From Bog-473 sp052148295 (GTDB lineage: Bacteria > Actinomycetota > Acidimicrobiia > Acidimicrobiales > RAAP-2): a stretch of DNA of 45,861 bases. The notes beneath the pieces are model-generated. The model was given only the letters and a program-made list of their open reading frames with translations. It ran no database searches and was not told where the DNA came from. Of the stretch, positions 1-7,945 are shown in pieces. The stretch's first letter is position 1, and every line of letters starts with the position of its first letter. Location of the stretch: contig JBKQIP010000098.1 in assembly GCA_052148295.1 (NCBI GenBank), positions 1-45,861 of the forward strand. The letters run 5' to 3'. The position numbers and the translations under genes were made by a program.

Positions 1-217
1 CGCGCACCGAGGAGGCGCCGCCGGGTCCCGGCTCGCAGATCTTGCCGACCCCGGGCCAGTCGCCGGACGACGAGCTCGACGACAGCGCCCGGTTGGCCGA
101 CGTCGCCGCGCCAGCGGTCGTCGACGACAGTCCGACGAAGGTCATGGTGACCATGAAGGTCGCCAACACCAGCGGCAGCGCCGACTTTCGAAACTCGACT
201 CGTCCTTGGCAGAACAT
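1..217 (-). CDS. Secreted solute-binding protein, N-terminal part (cut by window edge)
   Basis: The reverse strand is open from an ATG at 217 to the window edge, giving 72 residues. After a short basic start (RVEFRK) there is a hydrophobic stretch (ALPLVLATFMVTMTFVGL) and a small-residue region with a serine run (SSSSSSS), typical of an exported protein. It then reads WPGVGKICEPGPGG, which resembles the mature start of actinobacterial periplasmic-binding proteins of branched-chain-type ABC importers (a Cys-Gly-Pro-Gly-like patch before the first strand). A GTGAGG stretch directly precedes the ATG as a possible ribosome site. It is divergent from the MarR gene. The family call is inferred from the N-terminus only; any secreted protein with a similar leader is an alternative. 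Confidence 0.55.
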   Translation of the reverse strand, partial: MFCQGRVEFRKSALPLVLATFMVTMTFVGLSSTTAGAATSANRALSSSSSSGDWPGVGKICEPGPGGASSVR

Positions 218-625
218 CCTCACACCCCCCCGGGAGCAGTCTTGCTATCGGCCATTCAAGCAGCATCCCGACCGAAGTGGGGATCGGGCCGCGGCGACCG
301 GGCAAAACCGTACCAAGATGCCGGGTCCGGGCGCTCGGTTGGCGTGCCTACCAGCGGCGACGGACCGGCTCGCCGCGTCTCTTCTCCGCGGTTTCCTCTC
401 GCGGTCCGACCGCGTCCTGGTCGGCGGGCCTGGCCGCCACCCGTCGGGCCGGGAGGCGAACATCCCGGCCCCGCTCGACCGCCGCTCGATCGTTCGTCAC
501 GATGCCGAGCGACCGCAGGCGCTGCCGGTCGCCGCGGTGCCGGGGCCGAGGCCCCCCGTTGCCCCGGGCCTCCCGTGTACATGCGTGCGCATCGAGTCGG
601 GCCCCCGGCTAGGGTTGACGGGACC
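218..625. other. 408-bp divergent intergenic region
   Basis: No convincing gene. It separates the leftmost exported protein from the MarR gene. The open frames crossing it are Arg/Pro/Gly-rich and look like GC-rich shadow frames. The only clear signal is the inverted repeat at 577-592, 34 nt upstream of the MarR start. Confidence 0.6.
577..592. promoter_or_regulatory. Putative MarR operator, copy 1 (imperfect palindrome)
   Basis: The stretch GTACATGCGTGCGCATC contains ACATGCGT-GCGCAT, matching 13 of 16 positions of the perfect palindrome at 2147-2162. It lies 34 nt before the MarR start, where an autoregulatory site would sit. That the MarR protein binds it is inference from the shared sequence and position. 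Confidence 0.5.
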
Positions 626-1168
626 ATGGCGAGCTCTTCCGAACGGGCGATGATCGGTGACGTCGGTGCGATCCTCGACCGCTCGGCGGAGGTGTTCCCG
701 GACGTCGCCCCATCGACGGTCGCGTTGTGGCTGCTGGCCACGCGGGCCGGGCGCTTGACCGAGGCCTTCACCCGCGAGGTGCTCGCGGAGCGGGGCATCG
801 AAGGCACCGAGTTCTCCATCCTCGTGTTCCTGCTGCTCGGTGCGGGGCCTCGCCGCACCACCATGAGCGACCTGGCCCGTGCCGTCGTCCTCAGCCAGCC
901 CGGCGCAACCCGGGCGTTGCAGCGGTCGGAGCGAAACGGCACCATCCGCAAGCTTCCCGATCCGGCCGACGGTCGCTCCGTGGTGATTGAGCTGACCAAA
1001 AAGGGGCGCAAGGTGGTGGAGACCGCCATGCGTGTCTTGTTCGAACGCCTCGAAGAGCGCCTGGAGACGGAGTTCTCCGCGGCACAGGCATTGACCGTCG
1101 CCGCCGCCAACGCGGGGTACGCCGTCGCTCTCGACGCCGACAGGGCCCTGGACGAGGGCCGACGTTGA
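626..1168 (+). CDS. MarR-family transcriptional regulator
   Basis: A 180-residue winged-helix regulator. The fold is recognisable from the order of elements: an N-terminal dimerisation helix (about 20-50), the helix-turn-helix region TTMSDLARAVVLSQPGATRALQRSE (about 80-105), the wing DPADGRSVVIELTKKG with the family's conserved D-x-R-S, then C-terminal helices. The ATG at 626 was chosen because the frame upstream to 206 is low-complexity Arg/Pro/Gly-rich sequence and the product has the usual MarR length. It is followed at 60 nt by an SMP-30-like gene and then the fused CoA transferase. ACATGCG-type palindromes before this gene and before the CoA transferase suggest it controls itself and that gene, with a phenolic acid or acyl-CoA type ligand possible (inference). 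Confidence 0.85.
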   Translation: MASSSERAMIGDVGAILDRSAEVFPDVAPSTVALWLLATRAGRLTEAFTREVLAERGIEGTEFSILVFLLLGAGPRRTTMSDLARAVVLSQPGATRALQRSERNGTIRKLPDPADGRSVVIELTKKGRKVVETAMRVLFERLEERLETEFSAAQALTVAAANAGYAVALDADRALDEGRR

Positions 1169-1228
1169 GAAGCGGGGCGGATCAAGAGAACCGTCGCTGA
1201 CGCGACGGCCGGCAACAAGGAGCTCGAG

Positions 1229-2134
1229 ATGGGAACGACGTCGTGGAAGGGTGCCCTTCGTACCGTGGTCGACGGGCTGTGGTTCCCCGAGGGTCCACGC
1301 TGGCATGACGGAGCTCTGTGGTGCAGCGACATCCACGGCCATCGGGTGTTGCGCATGGAGGTCGGTGACGGGGGCGACGTGGTTGCGCAGACCGTGGCGG
1401 AGATCCCCGACGATGAGCCATCGGGCCTCGGGTGGTTGGCCGACGGGCGCCTGCTCGTGGTCGGCATGGTGCGCAGGGTGGTCTATCGCCTCGAGGCGGA
1501 CGGCTCACTCGGTGTGCACGCCGATCTCTCCACGGTGGCACGCGGGGTCCTCAACGACATGATCGTCGGCGTTGACGGCAGGGCCTACGTCGGCGACATG
1601 GGCATGGACCCGAACGATCCCGGAGCCGGTGCACGTCCGGGGCAGCTCCTGTGCGTGGAGCCCGATGGGAGCTACTCGACCGTCGCCGACGATCTCGGGG
1701 CACCGAACGGTCCCGCCCTGACCGCTGACGGTGGCACCCTGCTTGTGGCGGAGAGCAGCGCGTTCCAGCTGTCAGCGTTCACCGTCGGATCGGACGGCAC
1801 CTTGTCGGATCGCTCGGTCTTCGCCCCGGTGCCGCCTTCTGCGAGCGGTCCCGGCTTCGCTCCACCGGACGGGATCTGCCTCGATGCTGCCGGTGCGGCC
1901 TGGGTGGCCGACCCCATCGGGGCTCGTGTCGTCCGCCTCCGGCCCGGTGGGGAGTTGACCCACGCCGTGGACTTCCCCGGTGAGGTGCCGGTGGCGTGCG
2001 TCCTCGGAGGACCGGACCGGCGGACGCTGTACATCTGCGTGGCCACGGAGTACCAGCGTGAGGCGGTGCGGCGCGAGCCGCTGGGCCGGATCGACGCCAC
2101 CGAGGTGGAGGTGGCCGGCGCCGGTCGCCCGTAG
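1229..2134 (+). CDS. SMP-30/gluconolactonase-like beta-propeller protein
   Basis: 301 residues, the normal length for the SMP-30/LRE lactonase family of six-bladed beta-propellers. The metal-binding pattern is visible: Glu21 in FPEGP, Asn160 in APNG and Asp214 in PPDG, with Asn109 in LND as another conserved position. Such enzymes hydrolyse sugar lactones or other cyclic esters using a divalent metal. No signal peptide is seen, so it is probably cytosolic. The start has an AAGGAG ribosome site 6 nt upstream. A second family member lies at 12639-13610. The substrate is unknown; beside CoA transferases, a lactone formed during ring or side-chain breakdown is plausible but inferred. Confidence 0.85.
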   Translation: MGTTSWKGALRTVVDGLWFPEGPRWHDGALWCSDIHGHRVLRMEVGDGGDVVAQTVAEIPDDEPSGLGWLADGRLLVVGMVRRVVYRLEADGSLGVHADLSTVARGVLNDMIVGVDGRAYVGDMGMDPNDPGAGARPGQLLCVEPDGSYSTVADDLGAPNGPALTADGGTLLVAESSAFQLSAFTVGSDGTLSDRSVFAPVPPSASGPGFAPPDGICLDAAGAAWVADPIGARVVRLRPGGELTHAVDFPGEVPVACVLGGPDRRTLYICVATEYQREAVRREPLGRIDATEVEVAGAGRP

Positions 2135-2146
2135 CCGCTGGATGTT

Positions 2147-2162
2147 ACATGCGTACGCATGT
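2147..2162. promoter_or_regulatory. Perfect 16-bp palindrome, putative MarR operator copy 2
   Basis: ACATGCGTACGCATGT is a perfect 16-bp palindrome in the 55-bp gap between the SMP-30 gene and the fused CoA transferase, 27 nt upstream of its start. A degenerate copy lies before the MarR gene at 577-592. The length and symmetry fit a MarR dimer site. Binding is inferred, not shown. Confidence 0.6.
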
Positions 2163-2189
2163 TAGTGTGCGCCCTCAGTGGAGGCGCCC

Positions 2190-4547
2190 ATGACCATCGA
2201 TGCGCTCGACGGGTACACCGTCGTGGAGCTGACGGCCGGCGTGGCCGGCGCCTATGCGACGAAGCTCTTCGCCGATGCGGGAGCCGACGTCATCGTCGTC
2301 GAGCCAGACGAGGGGTCGGCGCTGCGCAGGGTCACGCGGTGGGGACAGCTGCCCGAGGGCGCCGCGGACGGGCCGCTCTTCCGGTGGCTGGCGGCCGGGA
2401 AGCGCGGCGCCGTCGGGGACCTCGGTGACCCAACGGTCCGCGAGCTGGTGCGCCGTGCCCACGTCGTCGTCGCCGGTCTCGGGCCGGGGCCACTCGAGGA
2501 AGCCGGGCTGCTGCCGCGCCCGGGCAACGTCGTCGTGACGATCTCGCCGTACGGCCGTGGGCCGCTGGAGGGCGCGCCGGGGAACGACTTCACCGCGCAG
2601 GCGATCAGCGGCTCGATCGCCGGCCGGGGACTGCCGGATCGGGAGCCGATCCATGCGGCTGGACGCCTCTCGGAACTGGCCGCGGGTACGTTCGCGGCTC
2701 CGGCCGCACTGGCCGCGGCGCGGCACCTTGTTCGCACCGGCAGGGGCGCGCACATCGATGTGTCCTGGGCGGAGGCGGTCCTGATCGCCACGAACTTGTT
2801 CTCCGACCTGATGTTCCAGATGATCGGCGGCGTTCCTCCCGGGCCGGGACGCATGATCATGTTCCCCGGCATCGAAGCGACCGCCGACGGGTGGATCGGG
2901 CTGAACACGAACTCCGCCCAGAAGCTGGAGGACCTGATCCTGCTCGTGGGTCGGGCGGACCTGCTGGGAGACACCGACGTCCGGTCGGACCCGGTGCGCA
3001 AGGCGGAGTTCGAGCGCAGCACCAGGTCATGGCTCCTGGAGCACACGACGGCCGAGGTGCTGGAGCTGGCGAGGGGGTTGCGCATCCCGGCGGCGCCCAT
3101 CGGGAACGGGGAGTTGCTCCCCGGTCTCGACCACTTCGTCGAGCGCGGCGTCTTCGTCAACGATCCCTACGCGAACACCGCTCCTCGCCCGCCGTACGCC
3201 ATCGACGGTCGTCGTCCCGGGGCACGGCATCGTGCTCCCACCCGGGCGGAGCGGACGCCGCTGGTCCTGCCGGCGGACACGGCCCACCGGAGAGGTGCAG
3301 ACGACGCAGGCGAGGCCGGTGATCTCCCGCTGGCTGGCCTCAAGGTCCTCGACACCACTGCCTGGTGGGCCGGTCCGAGCTCGACGCAGCTGCTGGCCGC
3401 CCTCGGTGCTGACGTGGTGCACGTGGAATCGGTCCAGGTCATCGACGGCATGCGGCCGGCGGCCGCTCAGCCCTTCGCCTCCCTCGACGAGTGGTGGGAG
3501 CGGAGCTGCTTCTTCCTGAGCATCAACACCAACAAGCGCGACATCACCCTCGACCTCGGCTCCGAGCGGGGACGTGAGCTGTTCCTCGGGCTCGTCGCCT
3601 GGGCGGATGTGATGGTCGAGAACTACACCCCGCGGGTGATCGAGAACTGGGATCTGGGCTGGGAGCGCCTCGAGCGGGTCAACCCCCGCCTCGTCATGTG
3701 CCGCATGCCGGCGTTCGGGCTCGACGGGCCGTGGCGCGACCTCGTGGGGTTCGCCCAGACCGTGGAGCAGGTGTCGGGCCTGTCGTGGGCGACCGGTTAC
3801 CGGGACGGGCCACCGGTCATGCCCACCGGTCCCTGCGATCCGCTCGGCGGGATGCACGCCGCCTTCGCCATCCTCACCGCGCTCCAGCAGCGTGATGCCA
3901 CCGGCGTGGGGTGCCTGATCGAGGCACCACTGGTCGAGAGCGCGCTGAACCTGGCCGCCGAGGAGATCCTGGAGTTCAGCGCCTTCGGACGGGTCGGTGA
4001 GCGGCTCGGCAACCGGTCACGGGAGAGGGCCCCGCAGGGCGTCTACCGTTGTCAAGGCGAAGAGCACTGGATCGCGGTATCGGTCGAGGACGCGCAGTGG
4101 CCCGCACTGGTGGACCTGCTCGGGGCGCCCGCATGGGCGCAGGATCCCGCGCTGTCGACCGTCGCCGGACGCTTCGACGCCCATGATCGCCTGGACCAGC
4201 GCCTCGCCGATTGGTTCGGGGCCCGGGAGCGCGACGACGTCGTCGAGCAGTTGTGGGCGGCGGGCGTCGCCGCGGCACCGGTGGTCGACAACCGCGACGT
4301 GGTGACCCAGCCGGTCTTCGAGGCCCGCGGCTTCGCCGAGTGGTGCGACCACCCCGTGGCGGGTCGCATCCGTGTGACCACCCTGCCCTACCGTTGGTCG
4401 GGGATCGACCGGTGGATCCGCTGCCCGGCGCCGACGCTCGGACAGCACAACCACGAGGTGTTGTCGTCCATCCTCGGACTCGACGGGGCGGAGATCGAGC
4501 GGCTCGAGGCGAAGGGCGTGATCGGGACGCGCCCGGTCGGCCTGTAG
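2190..4547 (+). CDS. Tandem-domain family III (CaiB/BaiF) CoA transferase
   Basis: 785 residues, about twice the usual 380-410 of a family III CoA transferase. Two homologous halves are joined: residues 1 to about 370 (YTVVELTAGVAGAYATKLFADAGADV) and about 380-785 (LKVLDTTAWWAGPSSTQLLAALGADV, NTNKRDITLDL). The C-terminal half has the catalytic-type Asp550 in CDPLGGMHAAF. At the equivalent place the N-terminal half has Glu162 (LSELAAG) and lacks the NKR-ITLDL loop, so it may be structural. The family moves CoA between carboxylic acids through a glutamyl/aspartyl-CoA type intermediate. The ATG at 2190 is preferred over GTG 2178 because GTGGAGG sits 5 nt before it. The 16-bp palindrome upstream suggests MarR control. 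Confidence 0.88.
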   Translation: MTIDALDGYTVVELTAGVAGAYATKLFADAGADVIVVEPDEGSALRRVTRWGQLPEGAADGPLFRWLAAGKRGAVGDLGDPTVRELVRRAHVVVAGLGPGPLEEAGLLPRPGNVVVTISPYGRGPLEGAPGNDFTAQAISGSIAGRGLPDREPIHAAGRLSELAAGTFAAPAALAAARHLVRTGRGAHIDVSWAEAVLIATNLFSDLMFQMIGGVPPGPGRMIMFPGIEATADGWIGLNTNSAQKLEDLILLVGRADLLGDTDVRSDPVRKAEFERSTRSWLLEHTTAEVLELARGLRIPAAPIGNGELLPGLDHFVERGVFVNDPYANTAPRPPYAIDGRRPGARHRAPTRAERTPLVLPADTAHRRGADDAGEAGDLPLAGLKVLDTTAWWAGPSSTQLLAALGADVVHVESVQVIDGMRPAAAQPFASLDEWWERSCFFLSINTNKRDITLDLGSERGRELFLGLVAWADVMVENYTPRVIENWDLGWERLERVNPRLVMCRMPAFGLDGPWRDLVGFAQTVEQVSGLSWATGYRDGPPVMPTGPCDPLGGMHAAFAILTALQQRDATGVGCLIEAPLVESALNLAAEEILEFSAFGRVGERLGNRSRERAPQGVYRCQGEEHWIAVSVEDAQWPALVDLLGAPAWAQDPALSTVAGRFDAHDRLDQRLADWFGARERDDVVEQLWAAGVAAAPVVDNRDVVTQPVFEARGFAEWCDHPVAGRIRVTTLPYRWSGIDRWIRCPAPTLGQHNHEVLSSILGLDGAEIERLEAKGVIGTRPVGL

Positions 4548-4633
4548 CGGCGCCCACGAGACCCACCCATGCGAGGCCACGCTCGAGCTCGTCGAGCGGA
4601 CCGAACCTCCCAACCCCCCAGCCAGCGAGGACC

Positions 4634-5563
4634 TCAGGGTTCAACGACGACGCGGAAGACTCCCTGCGACTTGTCCTGCGCCACGCGGAAGGCTTCGGGG
4701 GCGTCCTCGATGGGGAATCGGTGCGTGATCAGCATCCTGGTCAGCTCGGGCCGGGCGGCCAGCATGTCGGCCGCCTCGGCGAACTCCCGCCGGCCGTGGT
4801 GGCTGCCATAGCCCAACGACGGGCGAAGAGCGATCTCGCGCAGGAACGCCTCGTGGTGGGGCCAGGCCGCGCCTTGGTCGTAGGTGCCGAGGTAGACCAC
4901 CGTGCCACCGGGCCGTGCCAGCTGGACCGCCCGGTGCAGCGCACTCTCGCTGCCCCCGGTCTCGATGACGACGTCGTAGCCGCCGGTCGGCGTCGACGCG
5001 CCGAGACCCTCGCGCGCCTGGTGCTGGTGCGGGTGGCGCGCCTCGACCGCGACCTCGGGCGCACCCATGGTCCGGGCCGAAGCGGCGGCCAGAACGCCGA
5101 TGGCGCCCGCACCCACGACGGCCACACGGGTGTCGGGGCCCACGCCGCCGGTGTGGCAGCTGTGCCAGGCGACGGATGCGGGTTCCACGAGGGCCGCGTC
5201 AGCGAGGTCAAGCTCCCGGGGGAGCGGCACCAGCGCGTGCCGGGGGGCCAAGAACCACTCGCACATCCCACCCGGATCGAACATGCCCAGCGCGGTCGGG
5301 CCGCGTTCGCAGAGGTTGTAGCTGCCCATGTCACACTGCGGGCAGTTTCTGCAGCCGAAGATCGCCTCCACCGCCACCGGCGTCCCATCACTGAGCCGGC
5401 CGGCGAACTCGTGCCCTGCGATCTGGGTGCTGCCGAAGCGCAGGTAGATGAGGTCCGACGCACAGATGCCCGTCCCGACGACCCGCACGAGCTCGCCGTC
5501 GCCCTGCGGCTCGTCCATGTCGACGACCTCCACCCCGGGCGGTGCATTCCGTACTGCCTTCAT
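4634..5563 (-). CDS. Zinc-dependent alcohol dehydrogenase (MDR family)
   Basis: 309 residues. Catalytic zinc ligands Cys34 (GICASD), His51-Glu52 (GHE) and Glu127 are present, as is a complete structural zinc lobe with Cys71, Cys74, Cys77 and Cys85. The Rossmann motif is GAGAIG at 151-156. The protein is slightly shorter than the usual 340-350, with a compact C-terminus. It would oxidise an alcohol or reduce an aldehyde/ketone with NAD(P); the basic residues after the second strand (EARHPHQHQ) could favour NADP but this is weak. The ATG at 5563 is chosen over GTG 5602 because the protein then begins with the standard MKAV. It is convergent with the fused CoA transferase and lies downstream of the amidohydrolase gene on the same strand. 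Confidence 0.88.
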   Translation of the reverse strand: MKAVRNAPPGVEVVDMDEPQGDGELVRVVGTGICASDLIYLRFGSTQIAGHEFAGRLSDGTPVAVEAIFGCRNCPQCDMGSYNLCERGPTALGMFDPGGMCEWFLAPRHALVPLPRELDLADAALVEPASVAWHSCHTGGVGPDTRVAVVGAGAIGVLAAASARTMGAPEVAVEARHPHQHQAREGLGASTPTGGYDVVIETGGSESALHRAVQLARPGGTVVYLGTYDQGAAWPHHEAFLREIALRPSLGYGSHHGRREFAEAADMLAARPELTRMLITHRFPIEDAPEAFRVAQDKSQGVFRVVVEP

Positions 5564-5727
5564 GGCGTCCCCCCTGGCGCGGTTGCCCGATGCTACGCGC
5601 ACTCATTCGTGCTTCCGATTCGAACCGCGAACCGATGCAGCACGGGCGGCCGTTCCTCCCAGAGCGAGTTCAACCTCTGACGGCGACCCCATCGTTCGGG
5701 CCGCCGGGCCAGTGGCCGCCGCGTGGG

Positions 5728-6930
5728 TCAGGCTGCCTCTTCGATGCCCATGAGGCGGCCGAGATTGCCGCCCATGACCTTCTTGACGGTGGCCTCGGGC
5801 AATCCCGAGAGTTCATCGACAAAGGAGATCGGGTCCGCCATCCCTTCGGGGTGTGGATAGTCCGAACCGAAGAGCACTCGATCGGCGCCCAGGACCTCGA
5901 TGAGTCCCTTGGGGTCTTCCTCGTGGAACGGGTGCACGTAGACGTTCCGCTTGAAGGACTCCACCGGATGCTCGGTAAATGCGTTGGGGCTGTGCTTCCA
6001 GGCGTACTCCATGTCAGCGAGCAGCGGTCGAACCCAGTTGCTTCCGTTCTCGACCGGAGCGAATCGGATGGTCGGAAACCGTGAGCACAAACCGTGCCCC
6101 ACCAACGAGGCGATCGTGTCGACGATCGGTCGACCCTGGTGGCCGACGATGGCCGTGAAGCCCGAGCCGCCCTTGAACGGGGTCATCTCCCCGTCGCGCA
6201 CGCCCTCCCACTCGTTGGCGTAACGCTGGTACCCACTGTCGGACGCATGCAGGCCGACCACGATGTGCGCTTCGGCGATCCGCGTCCAGAAGGGATCGAA
6301 CTCGGGAAGGGCCATCGACCGCGGACCCATGAACCCGGGGACCGGGGCCGGCCGAATGAGCACGATGCGCGCGCCGCGCTCGAGCACCCAATCGAGCTCC
6401 TCGAGGGCCTTGTCCACGATGCACAAGGTGATCACCGGAGTGGGGAAGATGCGATTCTCGTAGTTGAAGGACCAGTGCTCGTGCATCCACTGATTGAGCG
6501 CATGGACGACGGCGTGGGTGGCCGGCGGATTGTCAGCGAGCCGCTCCTCGAGCAGGCTGGCCAGCGTGGGCCACATCAAGGCCCGGTCCAGGCCGAGCTC
6601 GTCCATGAGGGCAAGCCGTGGTTCGGGACTCGAGAACCCGGGCAAGGCGTCCATGCCCCGCCCGATGAGCTCCTGGCGTGACTTGCCTTCGGGGTTGCCG
6701 GACTTGAAGAACTCCTCCTGGGCACCGGGATGGGCCACCCGCTTGAAGGTCGGATTCGGGATGTACTCGCTTATCCGGTTGTTGACCGCGATCTTCGTAC
6801 GGCCGTTGACCTCCACATACTTGATCAATCCGGAGTATTCCGGTGGAAGGTATTTCGTGAACGCTTCCGGCGTCTCGTACATGTGATTGTCCGCGTCGAA
6901 GACGGGGAAATCCAATTCGCGAGATGGCAT
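5728..6930 (-). CDS. Amidohydrolase_2 family metal-dependent hydrolase, copy A
   Basis: 400-residue TIM-barrel protein of the amidohydrolase_2 (ACMSD-like) family, whose members hydrolyse or decarboxylate ring-cleavage and aromatic acids. The first-strand motif is FDADNHMYE, so Asp14-x-His16 replaces the usual His-x-His. GLHASDSG supplies the mid-barrel His, and the C-terminal Asp357 lies in FGSDYPHPEG. It is closely similar along its whole length to copy D at 32767-33957 (shared ISEYIPNPTF, GAQEEFF, PRLALMDE-type, FPTPVITL and FDPFW blocks). The ATG at 6930 has GGAGC 7 nt upstream. The true reaction is unknown, and decarboxylation is as likely as hydrolysis. Confidence 0.85.
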   Translation of the reverse strand: MPSRELDFPVFDADNHMYETPEAFTKYLPPEYSGLIKYVEVNGRTKIAVNNRISEYIPNPTFKRVAHPGAQEEFFKSGNPEGKSRQELIGRGMDALPGFSSPEPRLALMDELGLDRALMWPTLASLLEERLADNPPATHAVVHALNQWMHEHWSFNYENRIFPTPVITLCIVDKALEELDWVLERGARIVLIRPAPVPGFMGPRSMALPEFDPFWTRIAEAHIVVGLHASDSGYQRYANEWEGVRDGEMTPFKGGSGFTAIVGHQGRPIVDTIASLVGHGLCSRFPTIRFAPVENGSNWVRPLLADMEYAWKHSPNAFTEHPVESFKRNVYVHPFHEEDPKGLIEVLGADRVLFGSDYPHPEGMADPISFVDELSGLPEATVKKVMGGNLGRLMGIEEAA

Positions 6931-7053
6931 GAGGTGCTCCTTTGGTGTCGACTTCCCGTGCCGAAGAACGGGCGTCGAGTTCTCAATTTAGCGGATCGAT
7001 CGACCACTTGTGAGAGCTCGTTACCCCGCTCGACGAACACTGCTCCCACGAAA

Positions 7054-7083
7054 GCGATCATGCCGTGCCCGTGATGTGATCGC
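7054..7083 (-). terminator. Candidate hairpin at the end of the IclR gene
   Basis: GCGATCA (7054-7060) and TGATCGC (7077-7083) are a perfect 7-bp inverted repeat with a 16-nt loop, reaching the IclR stop codon. Read on the - strand the stem is followed by TTTCGT, a weak U-tract. It could end the CoA transferase-IclR transcript; it might instead be an operator for the amidohydrolase promoter region. Confidence 0.3.
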
Positions 7084-7883
7084 TATCTGCCGTCAGCCGC
7101 CGAGAGAGGGTCCCCGACACGTCGGCTGACGTCCTCTGCGGCGCGGATGACTTCACCGGCCAGGTTCGCGTGGGTAGCTTCGTCGAATCGCTGGTTGGGC
7201 ACGGCCACTCCGATGCTGCTGTTGACGGAACCAGCGGTCCGCACGGGGGCGGCGATGGCACTCGCCCCGACGTCGGCCTGATCGCGGCTCAGGGCAAAGC
7301 CCTCGGATCGAATCGACGCCATGATCCTCTCGACTTTTGGTGGTGTCTGCGACCGCCCGGAGAAGATGGGAAGTCCCTGCTGGTAGAGGTCCTTCCGCTC
7401 CTCCGCGGATCGATGGGCCAGGACGGCCATGGCGGATGCGGTGGCGTGCAGCGGGAGCCACGTGAACAGCCGGGGAACGAACTGCACACTCCGGCGGCTC
7501 GGTGACGCGGCAACGTACATGCGCTGGTGACGCCGGGGATCGTAGACGGCGAGAAAGGCGGTCTCTGCGGTGAGGTCGCGCAACGCATCGAGCAGTTCAG
7601 CCACCGCCAGGAACGGTTGCTTCCGTTGGGCCAGGGAAGCGATGCGGTACAGCTCCCATCCGAGTTCCCACTGCCCCGATGCCGACGCGCGGACCAGGCT
7701 CACCGCCGCTCCGGACTCGAGCGTCCGGTGCACGGAGCTCGGGGGGGCACCGAGCGAGCGAGCCAGTTCCCTCACGCCGAAGGATGAGGCTTCCGACTCG
7801 ACCATCGCGTCGAGCACGCGGACGATCGAGGCGATCGGGTTCCGCTCCCGTCCGTGCGATCGTGAGGCGTCAGGCGTGGCCAT
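7083..7883 (-). CDS. IclR-family transcriptional regulator
   Basis: 266 residues: an N-terminal winged helix-turn-helix (about 15-70: PIASIVRVLDAMVESE, FGVRELARSLGAPPSSVHRTLE) and a C-terminal IclR effector domain (about 85-260), with the family landmarks PLHATASAMAVLA and EGFALSRDQADVGASAIAAPVR. IclR proteins sense small carboxylic or aromatic acids. The ATG at 7883 is preceded by GAGGATCC. An alternative GTG at 7952 would overlap the upstream CoA transferase stop as GTGCTAG and add 23 residues without clear homology. The likely target is the CoA transferase it follows, or the divergent SDR promoter at 9155-9250 (inference). Confidence 0.85.
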   Translation of the reverse strand: MATPDASRSHGRERNPIASIVRVLDAMVESEASSFGVRELARSLGAPPSSVHRTLESGAAVSLVRASASGQWELGWELYRIASLAQRKQPFLAVAELLDALRDLTAETAFLAVYDPRRHQRMYVAASPSRRSVQFVPRLFTWLPLHATASAMAVLAHRSAEERKDLYQQGLPIFSGRSQTPPKVERIMASIRSEGFALSRDQADVGASAIAAPVRTAGSVNSSIGVAVPNQRFDEATHANLAGEVIRAAEDVSRRVGDPLSAADGR

Positions 7884-7945
7884 TCTTGGATCCTCGGACG
7901 CCGCGACAGCCTGGTCGCGCTCGCCTTTCGGGACGTGCTCGGCGG

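Noticed and set aside
206..625. N-terminal 140-residue extension of the MarR frame
   Set aside because: Arg/Pro/Gly-rich, unlike MarR N-termini, and it covers the promoter and operator; the ATG at 626 gives the usual length.
5617..5626. GATTCGAACC, like a tRNA T-loop in reverse
   Set aside because: No T-stem pairing, acceptor stem or anticodon arm could be found around it on either strand.
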